From Rhodoligotrophos sp. CJ14 (GTDB lineage Bacteria > Pseudomonadota > Alphaproteobacteria > Rhizobiales > Im1): a stretch of DNA of 64,000 bases. The notes beneath the pieces were generated by a model, which was not told where the DNA came from, did no database searches, and saw only the letters and a list, made by a program, of their open reading frames with translations. Positions within the stretch are counted from its first letter, which is position 1. Every line of letters starts with the position of its first letter. The position numbers and the translations under genes were made by a program. The stretch lies in NCBI RefSeq assembly GCF_038811545.1, contig NZ_CP133319.1, forward strand, positions 3,005,516 through 3,069,515, written 5' to 3'. Below are positions 24,628 to 32,538 of the stretch, in pieces.

Positions 24628-25563
24628 ATGTTGCACGAAGACGAAGATGCAGGTTTCGAACCGGTCCACACCTCTTCCCCCACCGATCATGTCCTCACCG
24701 AACTCCAGCTCTATGGCTGGCGCCCGTTTCAGGACGAAGCCGATCCGAGGCCGCTTCCCGAAGGCAATGCCGTCGCCGGCGCGGTCGCCGACATCTTCGA
24801 TGCCCTGATCGTCACGCTGTGCGACACCCGCCTCGAACCCGACCTCGACGAATTGCTCTGGTCGACCGTCAATCTCTTCCACCGCGCCGCCAACCGGGTA
24901 GAACGCGAGCTCGACGACAACGAGCAGGCACAGCGCCGCCTTCAACGAGAACAGGATGGCAGCGAGGTGAAGTCCGTCGATCTGGAGCGCGTAACGGCAG
25001 AGGGCCAGACCCTGATCGAGCGGCGCAACAGCATGGAGCTCTTCCGCGATGTCGCCGCCGAGCAGTTCGAGCGCCACACCGGCACGCCCTGGCGTCCGCG
25101 CTCCGGCTCGATGGTCAACCATCGCAATCTGACCGCCGCGATGATCGACAGCCGCGACTTCCTTGCCGCAAAGCGCCGGGCGGAAACCGAGGTGATGCTG
25201 CCGGCCGGTCCCAAGGTCGCCGTCACCGGTGGGCTCGACTTCAACGATCACCGGCTGATCTGGGCGAGGCTCGATCAGGTCCATGCCAAGCACCCCGACA
25301 TGGTGCTTCTGCACGGCGGTTCGCCCAAGGGCGCCGAACTGATTGCCGCGAAATGGGCGGATAACCGCAAGGTGCCGCAGGTCGCCTTCAAGCCCGACTG
25401 GACCAAGCACGGCAAGGCCGCGCCCTTCAAGCGCAACGACCAGATGCTGGAGGTCCTGCCGATCGGCGTCCTCGTCTTCCCCGGCACCGGGATCCAGGAG
25501 AACCTCGCGGACAAAGCCCGCAAGCTCGGCATCCCAGTGATGAAATTCGACGGCGGCGCTTAG
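24628..25563 (+). CDS. DUF2493 (YspA/SLOG-like) protein
   Basis: 311 aa. The last ~120 residues form a DUF2493 Rossmann-like domain: KVAVTGGLDFNDHRLIWARLDQVH, MVLLHGGSPKGAELIAAKWA, VAFKPDWTKHGKAAPFKRNDQML, GVLVFPGTGIQENLADKARKLGIPV. This fold belongs to the SLOG/CPP1 superfamily of nucleotide-derivative-binding proteins. The N-terminal ~180 residues are acidic and helical, with no known domain. Common in this ICE family, role unknown; a nucleotide-signalling or conflict-related function is a family-level inference. ATG supported by GAAGGAAG upstream. Confidence 0.87.
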   Translation: MLHEDEDAGFEPVHTSSPTDHVLTELQLYGWRPFQDEADPRPLPEGNAVAGAVADIFDALIVTLCDTRLEPDLDELLWSTVNLFHRAANRVERELDDNEQAQRRLQREQDGSEVKSVDLERVTAEGQTLIERRNSMELFRDVAAEQFERHTGTPWRPRSGSMVNHRNLTAAMIDSRDFLAAKRRAETEVMLPAGPKVAVTGGLDFNDHRLIWARLDQVHAKHPDMVLLHGGSPKGAELIAAKWADNRKVPQVAFKPDWTKHGKAAPFKRNDQMLEVLPIGVLVFPGTGIQENLADKARKLGIPVMKFDGGA

Positions 25564-25725
25564 AGCGCCGCCGCTCGGCGGTAGTTTAAGCCGCCGATAC
25601 TTGACGGCGTAGGTCCCTCAGCCCAAGAATATCGTCTTGCAGAACCGGTTCGAAGCATAGTCGCAGGCGGAGCGATTCATCGGGCAGCCTGTCGTGATCT
25701 TTCCATTGATCATGTGGAGGTTCCC

Positions 25726-26142
25726 ATGACGCTCATCCTGCTCGCCATCTCCCTCTCGATTGCGCTCTGCGTAATCGCTTTCAATTTCGCAACCTACGCT
25801 TTGCCCGTGATGGTCGGGATTGCGGCCTTCCAGCACGTCTACGCGACCGATGCCGGTTTCGTCATGTCGGGCTTGGCTGCCATCGGAGCCGCATTGCTCT
25901 CCGTCGGCCTGGTCATCGCCATTCTCGGCTTTGCCAAGAACCCGTTTCTGCGTCTCATTGCGCTTGCCGCCTTCGCCATACCAGCCTTCATCGCCGGCTA
26001 TGCTCTTTTCCATGGCGTCGCCAAAAACGCCATCGACTCCGCCATCCTTCTCAACATGCTGTGTGGTACCAGCGGGCTGATCGTCGGCGTGGCGGCGATG
26101 GCCAATCTCAACGCCCTCGGCACGGTCGTCCTTTCGCGCTGA
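25726..26142 (+). CDS. Small integral membrane protein
   Basis: 138 aa with about four hydrophobic segments (LILLAISLSIALCVIAF; the YALPVMVGIAAF region; SGLAAIGAALLSVGLVIAIL; LIALAAFAIPAFIAGYAL; MLCGTSGLIVGVAAMA). Predicted inner-membrane protein; no family recognised. ATG 25726 is preferred over the in-frame GTG at 25714 because GTGGAGG (25714-25720) is its ribosome binding site. It stands alone between the DUF2493 gene and a ~700-base gap before ssb. Confidence 0.72.
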   Translation: MTLILLAISLSIALCVIAFNFATYALPVMVGIAAFQHVYATDAGFVMSGLAAIGAALLSVGLVIAILGFAKNPFLRLIALAAFAIPAFIAGYALFHGVAKNAIDSAILLNMLCGTSGLIVGVAAMANLNALGTVVLSR

Positions 26143-26848
26143 CCCAACTGGATAGCTGATCCAGGTGGCCGGCACACAGACGCCAACGGTGCCAGGACAC
26201 AGACGGGCAGCATCGTCGGCCAGCCCACGCTTTCGCCGCTTGTGAACCGCACACTCGGATTCCCTTGTCTGTTTCACAGGAATGACGACCCTCGCGACAG
26301 GTCCCAGCCGAGCTCTTGGTCAATCGGCAGCAATCGACCGTCTTGGAATAGGTGGTAACCGAGGCGGCTGGCGATCCCTCATACTTCACGGGCAAGCTGC
26401 CCCGATGCTCCGGCCGTTTAGGGATGCCGGTTCTCTTCAACCGGTGCCACCCGATAGCCCTTCGCGCTGAAGGCTCGGCCACGGACGAGTGATGGCCGCG
26501 AAGGGGACAGGCCGCGTGATGAATGTGGTGCTGCCGCCAGGGTAGTGGGGGGCGGATCCTTCGCAGTCCGTGTTGCGGATGAAGAGGAAGGTTCTGCTGG
26601 CTGTCCCCGTTCCAGTGGCTTCTTCTGAAGGACCAATCCCTCCTCCTGACTGATCCCCTAAGCCCGTTCGGTTTCTGACCGCAACCCGCGCGGCTCCGGA
26701 CCGTGTTGGCGCTGAAGCGCCTGCCCGCTCCACTCCGGGCCTTACGGGTCAAGCTGACGCTCCGGCGTCAGTGCAGGCATCTCCCGACGGTCTTGGCCGG
26801 GCATCATCGGAGGGACGGTCCTTCCGAATGAAGCAACGGAGAACTACC
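26143..26848. other. Long untranslated region upstream of ssb
   Basis: About 700 bases with no supported gene. The last part has two near-perfect hairpins in a row: GGCGC-TGAA-GCGCC (26708-26721) and CTGACGC-TCCG-GCGTCAG (26754-26771), the latter with a UNCG-type tetraloop, followed by a further pairing option of GACGGTC with the region before the start. This suggests a long structured ssb leader. Open frames here are short and motif-less. Confidence 0.45.
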
Positions 26849-27250
26849 ATGCAGAACATCGTCATCCTCGCTGGCAACATCGGCCAGGACCCGGAAACCC
26901 GCACCACCCAAGGCGGCACCAGCATCACCCACTTCACGCTGGCCACCTCGCGCCCCCGCTACTCGGAAGGCCGTGTCGTCCGCGACGAGAATGGCTACCG
27001 GGTGCAGGACACCGAATGGCACCGCATCACCTGCTTCAACGGCCTCGGCAAGACGGTCCAGGAGCACTGCGAGAAGGGCATGAAGGTCCTGATCCGCGGC
27101 CGCATCCACTACACCAAGTGGACCGATCAGCAGGGCGTTGACCGCTACGGCTGCGAGATCATCGCCGAGACGGTCGACTTCCTCAGCCGGGCGAAGCAGA
27201 CCCAGAACGACGACGGCAAGGTCATTGACGACGACGAAATTCCGTTCTGA
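26849..27250 (+). CDS. ssb: Single-stranded DNA-binding protein
   Basis: 133 aa. One OB fold (MQNIVILAGNIGQDPETRTTQGG, ITHFTLATS, EWHRITCFNGLGKTVQEHCEKGMKVLIRGRIHYTKWTDQQGVDRYGCEIIAE) and the acidic C-terminal tip DDDEIPF used to recruit partner enzymes. Shorter than chromosomal SSB (~170 aa) because the linker is reduced, as in mobile-element copies. It would coat the single-stranded DNA formed during conjugative transfer. ATG 26849 is set by the conserved first strand and ACGGAGA upstream; an in-frame start at 26771 would give an unrelated extension. Confidence 0.95.
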   Translation: MQNIVILAGNIGQDPETRTTQGGTSITHFTLATSRPRYSEGRVVRDENGYRVQDTEWHRITCFNGLGKTVQEHCEKGMKVLIRGRIHYTKWTDQQGVDRYGCEIIAETVDFLSRAKQTQNDDGKVIDDDEIPF

Positions 27251-27304
27251 GCGGGCGTCGAAGGCCCGGCGGCAACAGCCGCCGGGCAATCCTCATGGTC
27301 GCGG

Positions 27305-27625
27305 CTAGTGATCGGCACTAACGCAAGAGATTTCGGTGATCGCCCGCGTTTCCTCGTCGTAGGCCAAATTCATCCGATCCCGACCGAGATCCGACATCAC
27401 GGCGCAGGTCAGCCTCACGATCCAGAAGATCGAGAAGAGCAGCACCACGCGCATAGCGGGCGCCAGCGACAGGCCGACGATGCGCGCCCTGTTGCGCTGA
27501 TGGGACGGCAGCTTGTCCGCCAGCATCGCGATGAAGACCAGGTTGTTGATGCCGAGAACGACTTCGAGAACGATGAGGGTGACAAGGCCGATCCAGATAC
27601 TTGAATCTGCCGTCGGCGCGATCAT
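27305..27625 (-). pseudogene. Truncated TerC-family membrane protein remnant
   Basis: From ATG 27625: [40 protein letters not shown], then [28 protein letters not shown]. This is the first two membrane segments of TerC (metal/tellurite-related transporters), including the acidic E-x3-GINN motif. Family members are ≥200 aa; here the similarity ends after about 70 residues and an unrelated tail follows. Probably a gene fragment fused to other sequence. Confidence 0.65.
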
Positions 27626-27731
27626 CGTGCGCGGGGCTCGCTTGGCGTGCGACCGAATCAGTCGGGGTTCATTTTCTTGCTGACAGGGCCTCAAACGCCG
27701 ATTCTGGGTCGCTTTCCCAATCAACTCCGAC

Positions 27732-27737
27732 TATAAT
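27732..27737 (+). promoter_or_regulatory. Probable -10 box of the XRE regulator
   Basis: A perfect TATAAT in the sequence ACTATAATAG, ~50 bases upstream of the regulator start and ~38 upstream of the palindrome. A matching -35 was not convincing. Confidence 0.4.
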
Positions 27738-27774
27738 AGCCGTAGTTCTGGCGTGACGGTTGGTGCCGGTGGGA

Positions 27775-27794
27775 GGTGATCATGCATGATCACC
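27775..27794. promoter_or_regulatory. 20-bp perfect palindrome over the XRE regulator start
   Basis: GGTGATCATGCATGATCACC is its own reverse complement and includes the start codon (ATG 27786; an out-of-frame ATG lies at 27782). A dimeric HTH protein such as the XRE regulator encoded here could bind it and block its own expression. Confidence 0.6.
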
Positions 27795-28037
27795 GCCCGA
27801 CAAACACGGGCCGCGCGCGCATTGCTTGGGTGGACACAGGAGATGCTCGCGGACAAGGCCAAGGTTTCGCTGACCGCGCTCAAACGCATGGAGTCGGCAA
27901 GCGGCCTTCGTGTGTATGAAAGCACCAGTGATCAAGTGCGCAGAGCCTTGGAAACCGAAGGCATCGCCTTCATCAATTCGGGTCGGAACGAAGGGGTGAT
28001 GATCGTCGATGCGCAAGAATCCGCTGAACGCAAATAG
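27786..28037 (+). CDS. XRE-family transcriptional regulator (QseC-like position)
   Basis: 83 aa. Helix-turn-helix in RQTRAARALLGWTQEMLADKAKVSLTALKRMESASG, followed by a short tail (LETEGIAFINSGRNEGVMIVDA) typical of small alphaproteobacterial XRE regulators. In ICEMlSym elements a small HTH regulator, QseC, lies beside the DUF2285 antiactivator gene qseM and controls the transfer switch; here an XRE gene precedes a DUF2285 gene on the same strand, not divergently, so the parallel is partial. The palindrome over its start suggests autoregulation. Confidence 0.8.
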   Translation: MITARQTRAARALLGWTQEMLADKAKVSLTALKRMESASGLRVYESTSDQVRRALETEGIAFINSGRNEGVMIVDAQESAERK

Positions 28038-28146
28038 TTTCACTCAGCCGGACGGACGCACTGCCGCCCCATTGTCACCTTCGGCCTGTAGATATGGTTA
28101 AGGAAGCCTAGTCCGATCAAAGGATGCTACGTGCTTTTTACTGACG

Positions 28147-28404
28147 ATGATTGATTACCTCGACGAAGCCCCCACGAGCCTGGCGCTCACCGAGTATGAC
28201 CGCCAGCATATCAAACTCTACGCCCGCTTGCTCGACGCGGAGGCCGACGGCGCCGACTGGCAGGAAGCCGTGCAGGTTCTTTTCAGGATCTGTCCGATCG
28301 CGGAACCCGAGCGTGCCCGCCGCGTCCATGACAGCCATCTGGCGCGCGCTCACTGGATGACCGAACACGGCTACCGGCAGCTCAGGCGCGAGCGCCCGCA
28401 CTGA
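28147..28404 (+). CDS. Small DUF2285-type protein (QseM-like)
   Basis: 85 aa: YLDEAPTSLALTEYDRQHIKLYARLLDAEADGADWQEAVQVLFRI...RARRVHDSHLARAHWMTEHGYRQL, which resembles the DUF2285 DNA-binding domain also seen at the C-terminus of the FseA-like protein 700 bases downstream. In the Mesorhizobium symbiosis ICE, the small DUF2285 protein QseM is an antiactivator that keeps excision and transfer off. Position next to the XRE regulator and FseA-like genes supports that role here by analogy; no quorum-sensing TraR gene is in the window. Confidence 0.7.
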   Translation: MIDYLDEAPTSLALTEYDRQHIKLYARLLDAEADGADWQEAVQVLFRICPIAEPERARRVHDSHLARAHWMTEHGYRQLRRERPH

Positions 28405-28518
28405 ACGCCTCCGTTGTTCTGCAAGCAACAGGCGTTGCCACTCGCATCCTTCCAAAGCAATTGAATTCGCGGAATCAATTCGCTCTTAACGCGCATTCGC
28501 TGCACAGGAAGGATCATC

Positions 28519-29290
28519 ATGACGCCAGATACGAGAGAATGGCGCTCATCAATTCCATATGACTATTGGGACGACGCCGATATAGACGCGCTTGCCTGGG
28601 AATGCCTGCGCCGCAATCCAAAATACCAGCGGGACTATGCAAATATCGCTAAGACTCCCGTGAGAGGGGACAACGAAACCGAAGCGATCGGCAATCGCTG
28701 GGGCCTGCGATTTCCCCGCCCGCCCAAGCCTAAGCGCCCTTGAGCAACCCGTCTTCTGGACCCCGGAAACCGACACAAGCGTGCTGCATATCGGTCCCGC
28801 ACCAGAACTGGTTCAGATCGGCCCGCTCGTTCTCGGAGATATTGACATGGAATTCCAGCAAACCGCGTTCGAAGGTCTGCATTTGTCGGCTTTCACCGAG
28901 AGCGGCCGCCTCCATTTGATCGCGCTGAACAAACTCAGGCCTGACCAGCCGATTGCCGCCATCATACCGCTCGATGCTCATAGCCTCGATCGGATCCAGG
29001 CCCTGACGCGCCTGTGGCGCAGTCTCCATGGCCTCTCTGTTCCGCGGGATATGCGCATGACAGCCCAACAACGCCGCCGCCTCAAGAACATGCTACGCGC
29101 CGTCGACGCGCGCATGCACAATGCCGACTACCGCGAGATCGCCGAAGCCATCTTCGGCGTCGAGCGCGTCGCCAGCGACCCCTGGAAGACCTCCCCGCTG
29201 CGCGACGCCGTGCTCGATCTCGTCAAGGACGGCTTCGCCATGATCGAAGGCGGCTATCGCAAGCTGCTTCGCCACCGCCGCCGCAAATAG
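28519..29290 (+). CDS. FseA-like transfer/excision activator made by +1 frameshift (DUF6499 + DUF2285)
   Basis: Frame A (28519-28743) encodes a 74-aa DUF6499-type protein (SIPYDYWDDADIDALAWECLRRNPKYQRDYA). Frame B, +1 relative to A, is open from 28664 to 29290 with no good early start and encodes a DUF2285 domain (WTPETDTSVL…AHSLDRIQALTRLWRSL…DYREIAEAIFG). A slip on the CCCC run at 28714-28717 (Phe-Pro CCC, then GCC) joins WGLRFP to ARPSLSALEQPVFW, giving one ~256-aa protein. This is the layout of the Mesorhizobium excision activator FseA, which is made by programmed +1 frameshifting of two genes and turns on the excisionase gene; an rdfS-like gene follows here. The slip site is inferred from where the two frames join best. 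Confidence 0.72.
28714..28717 (+). other. Candidate +1 ribosomal frameshift site
   Basis: Frame A reads TTT CCC CGC; the CCC in the P site can re-pair one base downstream on the same CCC because a fourth C follows, after which GCC is read in frame B. The two frames overlap over 28664-28743. Confidence 0.55.
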
Positions 29291-29425
29291 CCGGCACTAC
29301 GATCACGGGTGTGCGTTTTTAGCACCCTTAAGTTCGCACTCCCCCCTCGCAATTCTTCTTCGCCAACGTGGCCTTCGTCCCGCCGCTAAGCGCCAGCGGC
29401 TCCAGCGAACGCCACGGAGGCCCCC
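29291..29425 (+). promoter_or_regulatory. Upstream region of the RdfS-like gene
   Basis: Contains GGGTG (29309-29313) and CACCC (29325-29329) around a T-rich centre, a possible activator site or small terminator. By analogy FseA would act here to switch on the excisionase; no clear promoter boxes were found. Confidence 0.3.
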
Positions 29426-29704
29426 ATGACCACCAATCTCGCGACCCTGCCGCCGCGCTTCCTGCGCACCAAGGAAGCGGCCGAATTCCTCAGCCTGTCG
29501 GCACGCACCCTCGAAAAGCACCGCACGTACGGCACCGGGCCGGCCTATCGCAAACTCGGCGGCCGCGTCGTCTACGCCATCGACGATCTCGAAGCCTGGG
29601 CCGAGCGCGGCGTCGTCACCTCGACCTCCGATCCGCGCGGCCGCGTCCTGCCCGCAAAGCGGCATGAGCCCGTACCGGCCCATGCCGGCCGTCACGCCCG
29701 CTGA
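29426..29704 (+). CDS. AlpA/RdfS-like excisionase (recombination directionality factor)
   Basis: 92 aa. Winged HTH of the AlpA/HTH_17 type: RFLRTKEAAEFLSLSARTLEKHRTYGTGPAYRKLGGRVVYAIDDLEAWAE, followed by a basic disordered tail. In the Mesorhizobium ICE the equivalent protein, RdfS, directs the integrase to excise the element and its gene is activated by FseA. Here it lies directly after the FseA-like frameshift gene and before repA, matching that order. Its integrase partner is not in the window. Confidence 0.82.
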   Translation: MTTNLATLPPRFLRTKEAAEFLSLSARTLEKHRTYGTGPAYRKLGGRVVYAIDDLEAWAERGVVTSTSDPRGRVLPAKRHEPVPAHAGRHAR

Positions 29705-29721
29705 TCCTTGCGGTTTCCTCA

Positions 29722-30885
29722 ATGACGGCGCGGCATCGCCCATCTCAGGAGCGAGGGCAGCTTGATCTGTTCCATGCGCTCCCGGGCGATTTCGCGCCCC
29801 GCGACGCGCAGGATCTCATGGCCTATCCGTTCTTCTCCCTCTCCAAGAGCCACCGCACGGCCCCGATCGATTTCGTGGCGGGCGACGTCACCATCCGCGT
29901 CGAGGCGGTGCCCGATCACGGCATGGCCACGATCTGGGACGCAGATATCCTGATCTGGGCAGCAAGCCAGATCGTCGAGGCGCGCGACAAGGGTCTGCGC
30001 ACCTCGCGCCTGATGGCCGCCACGCCCTATGAGATCCTCAACTTCATCGGCCGCGGCGTGTCGCTGCGCGACTATCAGCGCCTGAAGGCAGCGCTCGACC
30101 GGCTCCAGTCGACCACCGTCGCCACCTCGCTCCGCCAGCCGGCCGAGCGCCGCCGTCACCGCTTCTCCTGGATCAATGAATGGCAGGAGCGCACCGATCG
30201 ATACGGCAAGCCCGCCGGGATCGAGCTGATCGTGCCGGACTGGTTCTATCGTGCCGTCCTCGACGATGCGCTCGTGCTCACCATCGACCGGGCCTATTTC
30301 GACCTGACAGGTGGGCTCGATCGCTGGCTCTACCGCCTAGTGCGCAAGCACGGCGGCAGGCAGCGCCATGGCTGGCGTTTCGACTTCCGGCATCTGCACC
30401 AGAAATCCGGCAGCCTATCGCCATTCAAGCGCTTCGCCTTCGAGCTGCGCAGCATCATCCAGCGCCAACCCTTGCCGGGCTACACGCTGTTTCTGGAGGT
30501 CGAAGTCGGCGGCCGCCTGCTGCTCGCTTTTGAGCCGTCCGGCGCCTGTGCAAAACCTGTGGATGGCCTCGTGCTATCGGGAACCCGGGATATCGTGCTA
30601 TCAGGAACCGGAGGCTCGTGCTATCGGGAACCCAAACAGGGTCTAAGCTCTGGAAAGAAAAGACATAGTCGCGCCCCTAACTTAGAGTCTAACAAAGAGT
30701 CTAACGTTGAAGAGCGCGCGCGCGATGTGGAAAACATCGCCGGAAGGTCCGAAAGGGACCGCAAATCATCATCTGAAAGTAATGATACACGTCTTACGTC
30801 TTTCCGTAAATCCGTAAACGGCTCCACTTCATCTTCGGACGTCCAGCGACCGTCTTTCGGCGATGACCCGGGAGGCGCGCAATGA
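29722..30885 (+). CDS. Replication initiator protein RepA (plasmid/ICE type)
   Basis: 387 aa. The first ~290 residues match the RepA/RPA replication-initiator family: LMAYPFFSLSKSHRTAPIDF, TIWDADILIWAASQIVEARDKGLRTSRLMAATPYEILNFIGRG, YQRLKAALDRLQSTTVATS, SWINEWQERTDRYGKPAGIELIVPDWFYRAVL, then a second winged-helix-like part. After residue ~280 the sequence becomes repetitive and serine-rich; this stretch coincides with DNA repeats (30569-30632) that look like iterons, so the coding and origin functions overlap. Extrachromosomal replication of the excised ICE would be the expected role. ATGA overlap with parA. Confidence 0.87.
   Translation: MTARHRPSQERGQLDLFHALPGDFAPRDAQDLMAYPFFSLSKSHRTAPIDFVAGDVTIRVEAVPDHGMATIWDADILIWAASQIVEARDKGLRTSRLMAATPYEILNFIGRGVSLRDYQRLKAALDRLQSTTVATSLRQPAERRRHRFSWINEWQERTDRYGKPAGIELIVPDWFYRAVLDDALVLTIDRAYFDLTGGLDRWLYRLVRKHGGRQRHGWRFDFRHLHQKSGSLSPFKRFAFELRSIIQRQPLPGYTLFLEVEVGGRLLLAFEPSGACAKPVDGLVLSGTRDIVLSGTGGSCYREPKQGLSSGKKRHSRAPNLESNKESNVEERARDVENIAGRSERDRKSSSESNDTRLTSFRKSVNGSTSSSDVQRPSFGDDPGGAQ
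30549..30705. other. Candidate replication origin (iterons, DnaA-like box, AT-rich repeats)
   Basis: Three copies of the 17-mer TCGTGCTATCRGGAACC start at 30569, 30593 and 30616, i.e. every 23-24 bp, about two helical turns, on the same strand. CCTGTGGAT (30557-30565) just before them matches most of a DnaA box. After them the DNA turns AT-richer and AGAGTCTAAC is repeated (30684-30693, 30696-30705), 12 bp apart, like the unwinding repeats of iteron origins. All lie inside the 3' end of repA. Confidence 0.68.
30569..30632 (+). repeat. Three 17-bp iterons
   Basis: Copies at 30569-30585, 30593-30609 and 30616-30632; the first and third are identical and the second differs at one position (A for G). 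Spacings of 24 and 23 bp keep them on one face of the helix. Confidence 0.85.
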
Positions 30886-31520
30886 TCGTCGCGCTCCTCA
30901 ACCAGAAGGGAGGCGTCGGCAAGACGACGCTGGCCCTGCACCTCGCCGGCCAATGGGCGGCTGAAGGCAAGCGCGTCATCCTGATCGACGCGGACCCGCA
31001 AGGCTCGGCTCTGGACTGGTCGCAGCAGCGCAGCCGCGAGGGCCTGCCGCGCCTGTTCGGCGTGGTCGGCCTGGCACGCGATACCCTGCATCGCGAAGCG
31101 CCCGAACTCGCCCGTGATGCCGATCATGTCGTCATCGACGGCCCGCCACGTGTGGCCGGCCTCATGCGCTCGGCGCTGCTTGCAGCCGACCTCGTGCTAA
31201 TCCCGGTGCAGCCGTCACCGCTCGATGGCTGGGCGTCAGCCGAGATGCTGGCGCTGCTCACCGAGGCGCGCATCTATCGGCCTGAGCTCATCGCCCGGTT
31301 CGTGCTGAACCGCTGCGGCGCCCGCACCGTCATCACCCGCGAGACGGCCGAGACGCTCGCCGACCACGATCCGCCGTTGCTCTCGGCGACCATCGGCCAG
31401 CGTGCCGCCTTCGCCGACCTGGCGCAGTCGGGCCGCCTCGTGTTCGAGGCCGAGCACGACAGTATGGCTGCCCGCGAGATTGCTGCCTTCGCCGCGAAAG
31501 TGGGGAGGCTGGCGCCATGA
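30882..31520 (+). CDS. parA: ParA-family partition ATPase
   Basis: 212 aa. Deviant Walker A KGGVGKTT at residues 9-16, the Walker A' aspartate in ILIDADPQGSALDW (~40), and Walker B VVIDGPPRV (~80). Short ParA type without an N-terminal HTH, as in ParA proteins of many plasmids and ICEs. It should help keep the excised or replicating element in daughter cells. Overlaps repA by four bases and the methyltransferase gene by four bases, within a tightly packed operon. The small RHH protein two genes downstream may be its partner. Confidence 0.93.
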   Translation: MIVALLNQKGGVGKTTLALHLAGQWAAEGKRVILIDADPQGSALDWSQQRSREGLPRLFGVVGLARDTLHREAPELARDADHVVIDGPPRVAGLMRSALLAADLVLIPVQPSPLDGWASAEMLALLTEARIYRPELIARFVLNRCGARTVITRETAETLADHDPPLLSATIGQRAAFADLAQSGRLVFEAEHDSMAAREIAAFAAKVGRLAP

Positions 31521-32275
31521 AGCTTCCCGCACATTCCATCCTGACCGGTGACTGCCGCGTCCTCATGCCGGCGCATGGGCCGTTCGACATGATCTTCGCC
31601 GATCCGCCCTATGGCGACACGTCGCTCGCCTGGGATCGCCGTGTCGAGGGCTGGCTTCCGCTCGCTCGGGGGGCATTGCGGCCGTCCGGCTCAATGTGGG
31701 TATTCGGCTCGCTGCGCTGCTTCATGGCGACCGCCGCGGCGTTCGATGACGCCGGCTGGAAATACGCCCAAGAGATCGTCTGGGAGAAGCAGAACGGCTC
31801 CGGCTTTCACGCCGATCGCTTCAAGCGCGTCCATGAACTCGTCGCCCAGTTCTATCGCAGCGATGCGCGATGGAGCGCGGTCTACAACGTCGTGCAGACG
31901 ACGCCGGACGCCACAGCGCGCACTGTGCGCCGCAAGAAGCGACCCCCTCATACCGGCCATATCGATGCCGGCCACTATGTCAGCGAGGATGGCGGGCCAC
32001 GCCTGATGCGTTCGGTCATCCATGCCCGCAACGCCCATGGCCGCGCCATCCATCCGACCGAAAAGCCGTCCGGTCTGATCGAAATCCTCATCCGCACGAG
32101 TTGCCCGGAAGGCGGCCTGGTCGGTGACTGGTTCGCCGGATCGGGCGCGGCCGGCGAAGCCTGCCGCTTCTCCGGCCGCCGCTATCTCGGCTGCGAGCTC
32201 GACCCGGTGATGGCGCGCAAAGCCGCCGACCGCATCGCCGCGCTTCTGCCGCTCGCCACGGGAGACAGGTCATGA
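31517..32275 (+). CDS. Site-specific DNA methyltransferase (N4-C/N6-A, beta class)
   Basis: 252 aa. Motif IV DPPYGD (residues 29-34) comes before motif I DWFAGSGAAGEAC (~205), the beta-class order. HPTEKPSGLIEILI (motif X region) and CELDPVMARKA complete the fold. No restriction partner is adjacent, so it is probably an orphan enzyme that marks or protects the element, or affects its gene expression. Coupled to parA and to the next gene by overlapping start/stop codons. Confidence 0.9.
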   Translation: MKLPAHSILTGDCRVLMPAHGPFDMIFADPPYGDTSLAWDRRVEGWLPLARGALRPSGSMWVFGSLRCFMATAAAFDDAGWKYAQEIVWEKQNGSGFHADRFKRVHELVAQFYRSDARWSAVYNVVQTTPDATARTVRRKKRPPHTGHIDAGHYVSEDGGPRLMRSVIHARNAHGRAIHPTEKPSGLIEILIRTSCPEGGLVGDWFAGSGAAGEACRFSGRRYLGCELDPVMARKAADRIAALLPLATGDRS

Positions 32276-32538
32276 TGAAGCCGCCGCACAAGCGCGGCTT
32301 CGCCGCCCGCCCGACAGATCCCGACGACTGGATCAAGGCCGCCGATCGGCTCCCGTCGGCCTCTTCATCCGCGCCACCATCCGGCTCCGGCTTCACCGCC
32401 CGGCTGACCATCGACGTCACGCCGGACCTGCGCGGCCGCATCAAGATCGCCGCCTTCCAACGCGGCGTCACCGTCGCCGACATGCTGCGCGAGCTGCTCG
32501 CGCGCGAATTCCCAAAATCACCAGGAGACCCGTCATGA
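32272..32538 (+). CDS. Small ribbon-helix-helix-like protein (possible partition partner)
   Basis: 88 aa. Disordered N-terminal half and a C-terminal LTIDVTPDLRGRIKIAAFQRGVTVADMLRELLAREF, a ribbon-helix-helix DNA-binding pattern. The distance to parA and the coupled operon suggest it may act as a ParB-like centromere binder or operon repressor. ATG 32272 overlaps the methyltransferase stop; a second ATG at 32275 is equally possible. Confidence 0.68.
   Translation: MMKPPHKRGFAARPTDPDDWIKAADRLPSASSSAPPSGSGFTARLTIDVTPDLRGRIKIAAFQRGVTVADMLRELLAREFPKSPGDPS

Noticed and set aside
26282-26752. Small open frames upstream of ssb on both strands
   Set aside because: Motif-less, poor starts and composition not protein-like; treated as untranslated region.
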